From CAZJHM01 sp964545925 (lineage in GTDB: Archaea; Iainarchaeota; Iainarchaeia; Iainarchaeales; CAZJHM01), in the NCBI GenBank assembly GCA_964545925.1, contig CAZJHM010000013.1, positions 1-17,749 on the forward strand: a stretch of 17,749 bases of DNA, given 5' to 3'. A program made the position numbers and the translations under genes. Below the pieces are notes generated by a model. The model was not told the origin of the DNA. It saw nothing but the letters and a program-made list of their open reading frames with translations, and searched no databases. Below, piece by piece: positions 1 through 6,829 of this stretch. The first letter of the stretch is position 1, and every line of letters starts with the position of its first letter.

Positions 1-29
1 GAAAAATTATAGGTAAAACAGAATTACTT

Positions 30-464
30 ATGGGATATAATGTACAAATAAAAGAATTTTTCAAATTATTTGGATTTTGGTTTATTGTTCCTATTTTTCT
101 TTTGTATATAGCAACTTTAGTTGGATTGTATATTCCTCAAGAATCAATAGAATTCTCAGAAGCTTTACCATTTCTCTTATTATACATAATATATTTGTGG
201 ATTTTCATAAAGCTTTTTCTCCCTCGCTATTATCTAACAAACAAAAGAATAATCATACAAAATATGAAATATACTGAACTAATAAAACTTAAAGAAATAA
301 AAAGAATTCAAATAATGGAAAATGCATATCCTATAGACAATCTTTTTGCCTCAGGCACGATTTTTTTTGAAACAAAAAATACAAATCTAGACTTAGAAAA
401 AATACATTATTTTTATTCCATATATCATCCAGAAGAAGTAATGAAAATACTAAAAAAACTTTAA
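30..464 (+). CDS. Small membrane protein with bacterial PH-like (YdbS/bPH2-type) domain
   Basis: The 144-residue protein has two hydrophobic segments (about residues 10-33 and 43-64) forming a membrane hairpin. A soluble C-terminal part follows and starts with the pattern YYLTNKRIII, which is typical of bacterial PH-like (bPH2/YdbS) domains, where an aromatic-x-L-T-x-x-R strand follows the second helix. The end (FYSIYHPEEVMKIL) fits the closing helix of that fold. Such proteins are membrane-associated and their function is generally unknown. The ATG at 30 is the only reasonable start, and an A/T-rich element at about 2-11 lies at the spacing expected for a leaderless archaeal transcript. The gene stands alone and converges on aspS. 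The fold call is by eye from motif pattern, not from a profile search. Confidence 0.6.
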   Translation: MGYNVQIKEFFKLFGFWFIVPIFLLYIATLVGLYIPQESIEFSEALPFLLLYIIYLWIFIKLFLPRYYLTNKRIIIQNMKYTELIKLKEIKRIQIMENAYPIDNLFASGTIFFETKNTNLDLEKIHYFYSIYHPEEVMKILKKL

Positions 465-466
465 AC

Positions 467-477
467 TTCTTTTTTCT
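467..477 (+). terminator. Poly-T terminator after the PH-like gene
   Basis: A T-rich run (CTTCTTTTTTCT) starts three bases after the stop codon. Archaeal RNA polymerase terminates at such runs without needing a hairpin. Confidence 0.45.
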
Positions 478-493
478 AAAATATTTGGAAATC

Positions 494-507
494 AAAAAAA
501 AATAAAA
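494..507 (-). terminator. Poly-T terminator (minus strand) after aspS
   Basis: The plus-strand A-run reads as a run of T on the minus strand, about 23-36 bases beyond the aspS stop codon. This is the expected oligo-U archaeal termination signal for the minus-strand operon. Confidence 0.45.
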
Positions 508-529
508 GAAGAAACAATAAACCTTTAAA

Positions 530-2266
530 TTACTTTTCAAAATCCAACTTCAAGTGGAGTTCTTTCAACTGCTCAGAGGAAACTTCAGAAGGACTTTCAT
601 CCATTGGGTTAATACCTGATTTATTACGAGGAAAGGCAATTACTTCTTTCAAAGATTCTTCCCCACATAAAAGCATAACTAACCTATCAAAACCTAAAGC
701 AATTCCACCATGTGGAGGAACACCATAACTAAATGCTTTAAGAAGTTGACTAAATTGAACTTCAGCTTTTTCTTTAGAAATTCCCAAAGCAGAAAAAACA
801 GCTAACTGAACAGAAGAATCATGTATTCTAATACTTCCACCGCCTAATTCATTTCCATTCAAAACAATATCATAAGTATATGAAGAAAGTTCAAGTGGTT
901 TAGAAGTAATCTCTGAAATTTCAGAAAACTTAGGCATAGTAAAAGGATGATGTGCAGCCTGTAAGCGATTAAATTCTTTGGAAAATTCAAACATTGGAAA
1001 TTCAGTTACCCAAAGAAACTTCCAACCTTCTTTTTTCTCAGTCTTTCCTAAATAAACTCTAACAGCACCAAGTGACTCACAACTAACTTTCCAATTATCA
1101 GCAACTAAACAAACAGTATAGTTTTCTTTCAAGCCGAGTTTTTTAATAATCTCATTTTTCTCTGAATCAGAAAGAAACTTGGAAATATTTGAATCAATCT
1201 CTTTTCCTTTAAGAGTCATAAAGACTAAACCTTTGGCTCCTTTTTCTTTTGCAATATCTAAAAGACGAGATTGCTCTTTTTTAGGAATCTCATAAGGAAC
1301 AGTTATTGCTTTAATACATCCTTTAGAATCAAGTGTTTGCTTAAAGATTGAAAAAGAAGTCTTAGAAAAAAGAGAAGAAATATCTAATAATTCTAAACCA
1401 TATCTTAAATCAGGTTTATCAGAACCATATTTGTCCATAGCATCCTTGTAAGTCATCCTGAGAAAAGGAGTTTTTATCTTGTGCCCTAAATCAGAGAAAA
1501 CTTGAGAAAGCATTTTTTCAGTTAAAGAATACAAATCTTCTTCTTCAATAAAAGAAGCTTCAATATCTATTTGAGTAAATTCAAATTGTCTATCTGAACG
1601 TAAATCTTCATCTCTTAAACATTTAGCCATTTGAAAATATTTATCAAAACCAGAAACCATCAAAATCTGTTTATATTGTTGAGGTGATTGAGGCAAAGCA
1701 AAGAATTTTCCAGGTTGTAAACGAGAAGGAACCAAAAAATCACGAGAGCCCTCTGGAGTGCTTTTACCAAATAAAGGAGTGTCTATGTTTACATAACCAG
1801 CAGAAGTTAAAAAAGAACAAACTGAGGCAAAAGCGCGACTGCGAATTTCTAAATTCTTTTGCATTCTTTCTTTTCTTAAATCTAAATAACGATATTTTAA
1901 GCGAACATCTTCTCCAACATTGGAACTTTCAATCTCAAAAGGTAATTCATCAGAAGAAGAAAGAACTTGAGCATCAGAAACATTTATTTCTATCTCCCCA
2001 GTTGGAATTTTAGAATTTTCAGTTCCAGAAGGACGAACTGAAACTTTTCCTTTAACAGAAATAACACTTTCGCGAGAAATTTTGTTCAAAATTTCAAAAG
2101 CAGAATCTTTTTCATCAGCAACTATTTGTGTAACTCCATACTTATCTCTTAAATCAAGAAAAACCAAAGAACCATGTTTTCTTTTACGGGAAACCCATCC
2201 ACATAAAACAACTTCTTTTCCTTTTTGCTTCAAGGTAAGTTCTCCACAAGTATGAGTTCGCATCAT
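530..2266 (-). CDS. aspS: Aspartyl-tRNA synthetase, bacterial type, probably non-discriminating
   Basis: This class II synthetase charges tRNA with aspartate. At 578 residues it has the bacterial architecture and not the roughly 430-residue archaeal one. An N-terminal OB-fold anticodon-binding domain spans about 1-110, and the catalytic domain has the motif 2 region CLRDEDLRSDRQFEFTQID. An inserted GAD domain covers roughly 290-410, and the C-terminal part holds NELGGGSIRIHD and motif 3 (GIALGFDRLVMLLCG). His31, in the segment SRKRKHGSL, and Gly81, in RPSG, match residues associated with non-discriminating bacterial enzymes such as that of Pseudomonas. That suggests it may also make Asp-tRNA(Asn), to be corrected by an amidotransferase. 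The start is MM; the second Met is an equal candidate. It begins six bases after the stop of the upstream membrane protein, so the two are probably co-transcribed. The bacterial type in an archaeal context implies horizontal transfer. Confidence 0.95.
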   Translation of the reverse strand: MMRTHTCGELTLKQKGKEVVLCGWVSRKRKHGSLVFLDLRDKYGVTQIVADEKDSAFEILNKISRESVISVKGKVSVRPSGTENSKIPTGEIEINVSDAQVLSSSDELPFEIESSNVGEDVRLKYRYLDLRKERMQKNLEIRSRAFASVCSFLTSAGYVNIDTPLFGKSTPEGSRDFLVPSRLQPGKFFALPQSPQQYKQILMVSGFDKYFQMAKCLRDEDLRSDRQFEFTQIDIEASFIEEEDLYSLTEKMLSQVFSDLGHKIKTPFLRMTYKDAMDKYGSDKPDLRYGLELLDISSLFSKTSFSIFKQTLDSKGCIKAITVPYEIPKKEQSRLLDIAKEKGAKGLVFMTLKGKEIDSNISKFLSDSEKNEIIKKLGLKENYTVCLVADNWKVSCESLGAVRVYLGKTEKKEGWKFLWVTEFPMFEFSKEFNRLQAAHHPFTMPKFSEISEITSKPLELSSYTYDIVLNGNELGGGSIRIHDSSVQLAVFSALGISKEKAEVQFSQLLKAFSYGVPPHGGIALGFDRLVMLLCGEESLKEVIAFPRNKSGINPMDESPSEVSSEQLKELHLKLDFEK

Positions 2267-2272
2267 TTAGAA

Positions 2273-2764
2273 TCACTCTATAATTTTCAATTCAAAATCA
2301 ATACTGTCTTTTCTATCATCAAAAAGAACCTCAGCTTTAAACTTATAGCTTCCTTCAACTATGCCAGAAAATGGTTTAGGGCGAATTATGAAATCAACAT
2401 ATCTTTTTTCAGACGAAGCAATAGTTTTCAAAGTCTCAGTTTTAGGATAAATTATAAAAAAATCTTCGGAATAAGGACTAACTTGAACTAAAACTTCTTT
2501 TTCTAAATTCTCTGAATTATTTACAATTTCCAATCTTAAAAAAGTTTCAGAATCTTTTGAAAGAGAAAAATTCTTGTGCATTTCATAAACAGAAATCTCT
2601 TTAGGAACATAAGTTAAAACCCCATAAAGAACAAAAAGTAAAACAATAAACAAAATCAAGAAAGGTATTGCTTTACTTGGATTTGGTAATTTAGGCAAAC
2701 TAAAACTAGGCAAAGCCAGCCTAGGCTTGTCTCTTGCATCTATTACTTCATCATAAATACTCAT
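2273..2764 (-). CDS. Single-pass membrane protein with extracellular Ig-like domain
   Basis: The 163-residue protein has a proline-rich cytoplasmic N-terminus (1-32) and one transmembrane helix (about 33-52). A beta-rich domain (about 55-163) follows, with the pattern of an Ig/CARDB-like module: LRLEIVNNSENLEKEVLVQV, then a GSYKFKAEV strand. This pattern resembles the modules of the large surface proteins at 7884-11829, but here the anchor is N-terminal. No catalytic residues are evident. It is the first gene of an operon with aspS, six bases apart, and diverges from the aIF5A gene. A T-rich element at about 2793-2800 (minus strand) may be its TATA box. Specific function is unknown. Confidence 0.6.
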   Translation of the reverse strand: MSIYDEVIDARDKPRLALPSFSLPKLPNPSKAIPFLILFIVLLFVLYGVLTYVPKEISVYEMHKNFSLSKDSETFLRLEIVNNSENLEKEVLVQVSPYSEDFFIIYPKTETLKTIASSEKRYVDFIIRPKPFSGIVEGSYKFKAEVLFDDRKDSIDFELKIIE

Positions 2765-2796
2765 TTAATCACACAATAAATAAGGAAGAAAGAATA

Positions 2797-2828
2797 AAAA
2801 AGCTTTTTGTTGTAATAAAAAGCTTTTT
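2797..2828. promoter_or_regulatory. Two AAAAAGCTTTTT palindromes exactly 20 bp apart
   Basis: The perfect palindrome AAAAAGCTTTTT occurs at 2797-2808 and again at 2817-2828, between the divergent membrane-protein/aspS operon and the aIF5A gene. Their centres are 20 bp apart, about two helical turns, so two dimeric regulators could bind the same DNA face. It is an operator candidate only; such A/T palindromes can also arise from base composition. Confidence 0.35.
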
Positions 2829-2917
2829 CTAATGTAAAAATAGCAGAAATCGCCTTAAATAGTCAGAGAATTCAAGAAAGTTCAATAAAAACAAATTTTC
2901 AGGAAAAAGTCAAGGTT

Positions 2918-2930
2918 GGTTTTAAAAACC
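2918..2930 (+). promoter_or_regulatory. BRE/TATA promoter of the aIF5A gene
   Basis: GGTTTTAAAAACC contains the TATA element TTTAAAAA about 23-30 bases before the ATG at 2951, consistent with a leaderless mRNA. The element lies inside a near-perfect dyad and is flanked by a second inverted repeat (AAGGTT at 2912-2917, AACCTT at 2927-2932). Confidence 0.6.
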
Positions 2931-2950
2931 TTGCGATATCTATTAAACTT

Positions 2951-3355
2951 ATGGCAGAAAAAGAAATTAAATTCACAAATGTTGGTTCATTAAAAGTTGG
3001 AAGTTATGTTTTAATAGATGATTTTCCATGTATAATAAAAGATTATGAAAAATCAAAACCAGGAAAACATGGTTCTGCAAAAGCCAGAGTAACAGGAATA
3101 GATATTTTCACTGGACAAAAAAGAACTCTTTTGAAAGCAACAAATGCAGATACTCAAGTCCCAATAATTAAAAGAGGAAATGCAGCAGTTGTTTCAGTTA
3201 CAGGAGACAATGTTCAGTTAATGAATGGAGAAACATATGAAATTTTTAATGCTGTAAAAGATGCAGAAGCCGGAAAAATAAAAAGCGGCGATGATGTTGA
3301 ATATATCCAATTTGGAGACCAAGTCAAAGTCTTAAGAAAGAAAGGCGAAGCCTAA
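2951..3355 (+). CDS. Translation factor aIF5A (hypusine-containing)
   Basis: At 134 residues this is the usual size of archaeal IF5A, the homologue of eukaryotic eIF5A and bacterial EF-P, which binds the ribosomal E site and relieves stalling at difficult peptide bonds. The N-terminal SH3-like domain (about 1-70) carries the modification loop SKPGKHGSAKAR, in which Lys39 is the expected target of deoxyhypusine synthase. The C-terminal OB-like domain (about 72-132) follows. The start is supported by the TATA box at 2918-2930 at leaderless spacing and by the standard N-terminus. It is a single gene facing away from the aspS operon. The modification enzymes are not in this window. Confidence 0.96.
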   Translation: MAEKEIKFTNVGSLKVGSYVLIDDFPCIIKDYEKSKPGKHGSAKARVTGIDIFTGQKRTLLKATNADTQVPIIKRGNAAVVSVTGDNVQLMNGETYEIFNAVKDAEAGKIKSGDDVEYIQFGDQVKVLRKKGEA

Positions 3356-3374
3356 TTTAACGAATTCGATATAA

Positions 3375-3382
3375 TTATATAT
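3375..3382 (+). promoter_or_regulatory. TATA box of the antitoxin gene
   Basis: TTATATAT lies 22-29 bases before the ATG at 3404, at leaderless spacing and within a very A/T-rich stretch (3370-3403). The extreme A/T content makes the exact element uncertain. Confidence 0.45.
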
Positions 3383-3403
3383 TAATTATAACAAATATAT
3401 AAT

Positions 3404-3643
3404 ATGACTAAAACTACTATTCAAGTAAGTTATAATACTTTAGAAAAATTAAAAACATTTAAAAAATACAATAAACAATCATATGATGAAATAATTGGCG
3501 AAGTATTAGATTATGCAGCAGATGATTATTTGACATCTGAAGAGATTGAGGACATTAAAGAAGCTTTGGACGAAGTAAAGAGAGGAAAAACTATTTCAAT
3601 CGAAGAAGTTGCAAAAAAATACAAAATAAAACTAAAAAAATAA
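3404..3643 (+). CDS. RelB/RHH-like antitoxin
   Basis: The 79-residue charged protein has a likely ribbon-helix-helix DNA-binding N-terminus: an N-terminal strand TTIQVSY, then helices across LEKLKTFKKYNKQSYDEIIGEVLD. The acidic helical C-terminus (EEIEDIKEALDEVKRGKTIS) is typical of the part of RelB-family antitoxins that wraps the toxin. It lies directly upstream of a RelE-like gene on the same strand, which makes the pair call strong. It would neutralise the toxin and probably repress its own promoter. The gene begins at an ATG with a TATA box at leaderless spacing. Family assignment is by pattern. Confidence 0.78.
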   Translation: MTKTTIQVSYNTLEKLKTFKKYNKQSYDEIIGEVLDYAADDYLTSEEIEDIKEALDEVKRGKTISIEEVAKKYKIKLKK

Positions 3644-3665
3644 TACTGTCTAATTTAATATAATC

Positions 3666-3675
3666 TTTAAATATA
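3666..3675 (+). promoter_or_regulatory. Possible separate promoter for the toxin gene
   Basis: TTTAAATATA lies 24-33 bases before the toxin ATG at 3699, the same spacing seen for other leaderless genes in this window. No Shine-Dalgarno is visible before the toxin, which favours an independent leaderless transcript. Confidence 0.4.
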
Positions 3676-3698
3676 AGTTAAAATCCAATATTTAATTT

Positions 3699-3953
3699 AT
3701 GTACTCAATTGAATTTTCGCAAAAAGCAGATAAATTTCTTGATAAATTAGACAATATTGAGAAAAATTTAATCTTAAATAAGATATATTTGCTAAAAAAA
3801 GAACCATTAAGGCAATTAAAAAGATTAGCTGCTTCTAAACTTTACAGATTAAGAATACAAAAGTATAGAGCAATAATCGATGTTATGATTCATCATAAAA
3901 GAATAATAATTTTAAGAATAGGATATAGAAAGAACATATATAATAAAAAATAA
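3699..3953 (+). CDS. RelE/ParE-superfamily toxin
   Basis: The 84-residue basic protein matches the RelE pattern. It has an N-terminal strand YSIEFS, a helical pair with KADKFLDKLD, then LKKEPLRQLKRL and the core strand LYRLRIQKYRAIIDV. The C-terminal strand IIILRIGYRKNIY contains the Arg/Tyr residues common near the active site of RelE mRNA interferases. In family members the toxin cleaves mRNA in the ribosomal A site. The usual G of the RL.G segment is replaced (RLAASKLYRLRI), so activity should not be assumed. It lies 55 bases after the antitoxin, longer than the usual overlap or few-base gap, and has its own TATA-like element. Confidence 0.85.
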   Translation: MYSIEFSQKADKFLDKLDNIEKNLILNKIYLLKKEPLRQLKRLAASKLYRLRIQKYRAIIDVMIHHKRIIILRIGYRKNIYNKK

Positions 3954-3969
3954 AAAAAAGAAAAAAAAA
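3948..3969 (-). terminator. Long oligo-T (minus strand) after the MscS-related gene
   Basis: The plus strand here is almost all A, so the minus-strand transcript of the MscS-related gene ends in long U runs immediately after its stop codon. It overlaps the 3' end of the toxin gene. Confidence 0.5.
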
Positions 3970-4638
3970 TTAAAGCATTTTCTTGAGCTCGCGAGACCAG
4001 TACTTGATTTCTCCCTTATATTCTGATGCAAAAGCAACCCCAAAGAGCACACCAGTCACAAGTGCGAACACTGTGAATGCTATTTTGAATGCTTCTATTA
4101 AGATTGAGACATCAAAGCCTATTTGGGATAAAGCCATTACTGTTGCAGAATAGATAACAAGTATTTTTACTATTCCTGCAATAAATTTCCTCATTCTGAA
4201 TGTTGATTTCTGCAATATGTTCTCAATATATTTTCCAATTAAAAGCCCTATTATTATTATTATTAAAGCTCCTAATATGGAAGGAATATAGAAAACCATT
4301 AGTTGCAAAAAGTCTTTCAGAACTGGCATTTCAACCAAGTCTACAGCCTGAGCCAAGAACAATATTATAGTGTACCACTGAACAAGTATTCCAATAATAT
4401 CAGATACTTTGTGGCCACCTAAAGCTGTAGAAAGATTCTGTTCATGCATCCATTTGTCTAATTGGACTTTATCAGAGATTACTTTGATAAATCTTTTTAG
4501 AATGTCACCAATAAACACACCTACTAATATGATTATTGTAGCAACAATAACCTGAGGTATGCCTTCGACAAGTCTATTTCCAATTATTTGTCCTGCATTA
4601 TAGATTCCTTCTTTCAGCATTGTTCCTATGTCAGCCAT
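3970..4638 (-). CDS. MscS-related multi-pass membrane protein (conserved TM helix family)
   Basis: The 222-residue protein has about five hydrophobic helices, near residues 28-47, 80-101, 109-137, 150-174 and 178-206. Gly/Ala-rich helices ending in basic loops, such as IVGVFIGDILKRFI-type and GLLIGKYIENIL, resemble the conserved TM-helix repeats of MscS-like proteins. The cytoplasmic beta domain of true MscS channels is absent, so a channel function is uncertain. The start is set by a Shine-Dalgarno GGTGA (4646-4650, minus strand) seven bases before the ATG, with a TATA-like TTTATTAA further upstream near 4674-4681. Its third-position G/C looks slightly higher than in its neighbours. It converges with the toxin gene. 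Confidence 0.75.
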   Translation of the reverse strand: MADIGTMLKEGIYNAGQIIGNRLVEGIPQVIVATIIILVGVFIGDILKRFIKVISDKVQLDKWMHEQNLSTALGGHKVSDIIGILVQWYTIILFLAQAVDLVEMPVLKDFLQLMVFYIPSILGALIIIIIGLLIGKYIENILQKSTFRMRKFIAGIVKILVIYSATVMALSQIGFDVSILIEAFKIAFTVFALVTGVLFGVAFASEYKGEIKYWSRELKKML

Positions 4639-4769
4639 TTAGTTTTCACCTATATCTAATAATTTGTTTTTCTTAATAAACCTTTTCTTCTTAAATTTTC
4701 AAGCCAAAAAAAACTTTTTTCAGAAAATTTTCAAACTAAAAAGAAAATCTTAGAAAAATAATAGAATTG

Positions 4770-4777
4770 TTTATAAT
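4770..4777 (+). promoter_or_regulatory. TATA box of the MATE gene, setting its start
   Basis: TTTATAAT directly abuts an in-frame ATG at 4778, which would therefore not be transcribed. It lies 22-29 bases before the next in-frame ATG at 4799, the spacing seen for the other leaderless genes. Confidence 0.6.
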
Positions 4778-4798
4778 ATGTTTATTGTAAATTCAAAT

Positions 4799-6181
4799 AT
4801 GAAAAAAGAAACAAATTTCACTGAGGGTTCTGTTTTAAAATCATTAGTCTATCTCTCAATCCCAATAATTCTAGCAAATATCTTGCAAACAGCTTATCAA
4901 TTAACAGATATGTTTTGGTTAGGGAGATTAGGAGCAGAAGCTGTTGCTTCAGTTTCAGTAAGCTTTCCATTTATTTTTTTCCTGATTTCTCTAGGAGGAG
5001 GATTAGCAATGGCTGGAACAATCCTAGTTGCACAATACAAAGGAAAAAAAGATGAAACAGCAACAAACACAGTTGCTGGACAAACATTGTTAATGGTTTT
5101 AGTTGTTTCATGTCTTTTATCAATAATAGGATATTCTCTTTCTCCTTTTCTTCTTTCTTTGATGGGATTAGAAAATAACATATATGAAAATGCAGTTTCA
5201 TATATGCAAATTTCATTTATAGGAATTGTTTTTATGTTTGGATTTTTTGTTTATGAATCTCTAATGAGAGGTTTAGGAGAAGTCAGAAAACCTCTTTTAA
5301 TAGTTCTTTTTGGAGTAATTCTAAATCTTTTCTTAGACCCTTTGTTTATCTTTGGTTATGGAACAATCCAAGGATATGGAGTATCAGGAGCTGCAATAGC
5401 AACAATCTTTACACAAGGAATATCAGCAATTATAGGAATCTATCTTTTATTCAAAGGAGATAAAACAATTCACATAAGAAAAAGAAATCTTAAACCAAAC
5501 TTAGAATTAATGAAAAATATTTTTAGTTTAGGTTTACCTATTTCAATAGAACAATCAGCAAGAGCCTTAGGTATAGCTTTGATTGTTTTCTTAGTTGCAG
5601 GATTTGGAACAAATGCAATTGCAGCTTACGGGATAGGTGGAAGAATTTTTAGTTTCATATTAATTCCTGCTTTAGGGCTATCAATAGCAACCTCCACATT
5701 AGTTGGACAAAATCTTGGAGCCGGAAAAATAGAAAGAGCTGAAAAAGTCACAAAAATAAGTATGTGGATTGGTTTTATTTCTCTTTCATTAATAGGAATT
5801 TTATTGTTTATTTTTGCAGAAAATGTTTGTGCTTTTTTCATACCTGGGGAAATTGAAACAATCAAAGAAGGTGCCTTATTCATAAGAATTATGGCTCCTT
5901 TCTTCGGATTTTTAGCTTTACAATTATCTTTGTTAGGTACTTTTAGAGGTTCAGGAAACACTCTTTTAGCAATGCTTATATCAATTATTTCTATTTGGGC
6001 AATAAGATTTCCAATAGCTTTTTATCTCTCACAATATACAGGCTATAATGAAATAGGAATTTGGTTTTCTTTTTCAATAGCAGATTTTCTTACAGCAATT
6101 ATTGCTATCTTTTTCTTCATAAAAGGAGATTGGAAAAAGAAAAAACTCACTCAAGAAATAAAAATACAAAAGAAACAATAA
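4799..6181 (+). CDS. MATE-family multidrug/cation exporter
   Basis: The protein is 460 residues from this start, with about 12 transmembrane helices in two similar halves, as in MATE antiporters that expel organic cations in exchange for Na+ or H+. Family-typical segments include LSIPIILANILQTAYQLTDM in helix 1, followed by FWLGRLGAEAVASVS. The first-half segment SLMRGLGEVRKPLL and the equivalent second-half GTFRGSGNTLLAM are also typical. A longer start at 4778 adds seven residues, but it is rejected because the TATA box sits immediately before it. The C-terminus is lysine-rich and cytoplasmic. The gene stands alone, and the substrate cannot be told from sequence. Confidence 0.93.
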   Translation: MKKETNFTEGSVLKSLVYLSIPIILANILQTAYQLTDMFWLGRLGAEAVASVSVSFPFIFFLISLGGGLAMAGTILVAQYKGKKDETATNTVAGQTLLMVLVVSCLLSIIGYSLSPFLLSLMGLENNIYENAVSYMQISFIGIVFMFGFFVYESLMRGLGEVRKPLLIVLFGVILNLFLDPLFIFGYGTIQGYGVSGAAIATIFTQGISAIIGIYLLFKGDKTIHIRKRNLKPNLELMKNIFSLGLPISIEQSARALGIALIVFLVAGFGTNAIAAYGIGGRIFSFILIPALGLSIATSTLVGQNLGAGKIERAEKVTKISMWIGFISLSLIGILLFIFAENVCAFFIPGEIETIKEGALFIRIMAPFFGFLALQLSLLGTFRGSGNTLLAMLISIISIWAIRFPIAFYLSQYTGYNEIGIWFSFSIADFLTAIIAIFFFIKGDWKKKKLTQEIKIQKKQ

Positions 6182-6193
6182 TTTCCTTTGAGA

Positions 6194-6214
6194 TTTATTT
6201 AAATTAGAAATAAA
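6194..6214. terminator. Hairpin between convergent MATE and kinase genes
   Basis: TTTATTT (6194-6200) and AAATAAA (6208-6214) form a seven-base-pair A/T stem with a seven-base loop, followed on the plus strand by CTTCTTTTAG. Its position 13 bases after the MATE stop fits a terminator. Confidence 0.4.
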
Positions 6215-6246
6215 CTTCTTTTAGAATTTCTCAAAACCAAAAGAAA

Positions 6247-6795
6247 TCAAGAAGTGTTCTGTTCAGCAAACTTTTCGTTTTTTATTTTCTCCAAAATCTC
6301 ATCAACTTGCCTATACAAATCTTCTAAATTACCTGAATTATCAATTGAATAATCTGCTTTAGCAATTATTTTCTTGACTCCTAAAACATCACTATCATGC
6401 TTATCTCTATTGATTATATCTTCAATATTATTCTTTTCACTTCTCTTAAATCTTGTTTCTAAAGGAGCTTCAATTTTTATAATTTTCAAATCCGATAGTT
6501 CTCTGCGAAGAATTATTTCCTCTGATGGCTCCCTAGCCCCAGTAAAAACATTATCTTTAGTTTTATCAACTTTCTTCAAAAGTATTTCAGCAATAACTGA
6601 CTGACTTCCAAATTCTTTCCTAACATTCATTCCTTCTGCAATCATTTCTTCTTTTGTTGGCTCTGCTCCTCTCTTTAAAATCCTATCGCGAAGAACATCT
6701 GAGAAATTGTATTTAAAAAAACCATATTTAGAAACTAAATAATCAGCAATTGTGTCTTTGCCTGCTCTAACTAACCCTACAACTAAAAGATTCAT
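6247..6795 (-). CDS. P-loop nucleotide kinase (adenylate kinase / dephospho-CoA kinase-like fold)
   Basis: The 182-residue protein begins with a strand and Walker A loop, LLVVGLVRAGKDT (about residues 3-15). This is the AGKDT form found in small nucleotide and coenzyme kinases. A lid-like charged segment follows (ERSEKNNIEDIINRDKHD-type, around 125-140), and a strand before the C-terminal helix (KADYSIDNSG) matches the 'aDy.I.N.g' pattern of dephospho-CoA kinase-like proteins and the archaeal UPF0200 group. Substrate is not determinable. A TATA box at 6819-6826 (minus strand), 24-31 bases before the ATG, indicates a leaderless transcript independent of the pilin genes upstream. Confidence 0.75.
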   Translation of the reverse strand: MNLLVVGLVRAGKDTIADYLVSKYGFFKYNFSDVLRDRILKRGAEPTKEEMIAEGMNVRKEFGSQSVIAEILLKKVDKTKDNVFTGAREPSEEIILRRELSDLKIIKIEAPLETRFKRSEKNNIEDIINRDKHDSDVLGVKKIIAKADYSIDNSGNLEDLYRQVDEILEKIKNEKFAEQNTS

Positions 6796-6818
6796 TACAA
6801 ATATTACAACCTAAAAAA

Positions 6819-6826
6819 ATATAAAG
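6819..6826 (-). promoter_or_regulatory. TATA box of the kinase gene
   Basis: TTTATATT on the minus strand lies 24-31 bases before the ATG at 6795. It lies just past the stop of the pilin-like gene, overlapping only the intergenic gap. Confidence 0.55.
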
Positions 6827-6829
6827 GGA

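Noticed and set aside
3970..4638. Complete MscS mechanosensitive channel
   Set aside because: Only membrane helices are present; the cytoplasmic beta domain that follows the pore helix in MscS is missing, so I keep it as MscS-related.
4778..4798. Earlier ATG for the MATE exporter
   Set aside because: The TATA box ends at the base before this ATG, so transcription would start downstream of it; ATG 4799 has the correct spacing.
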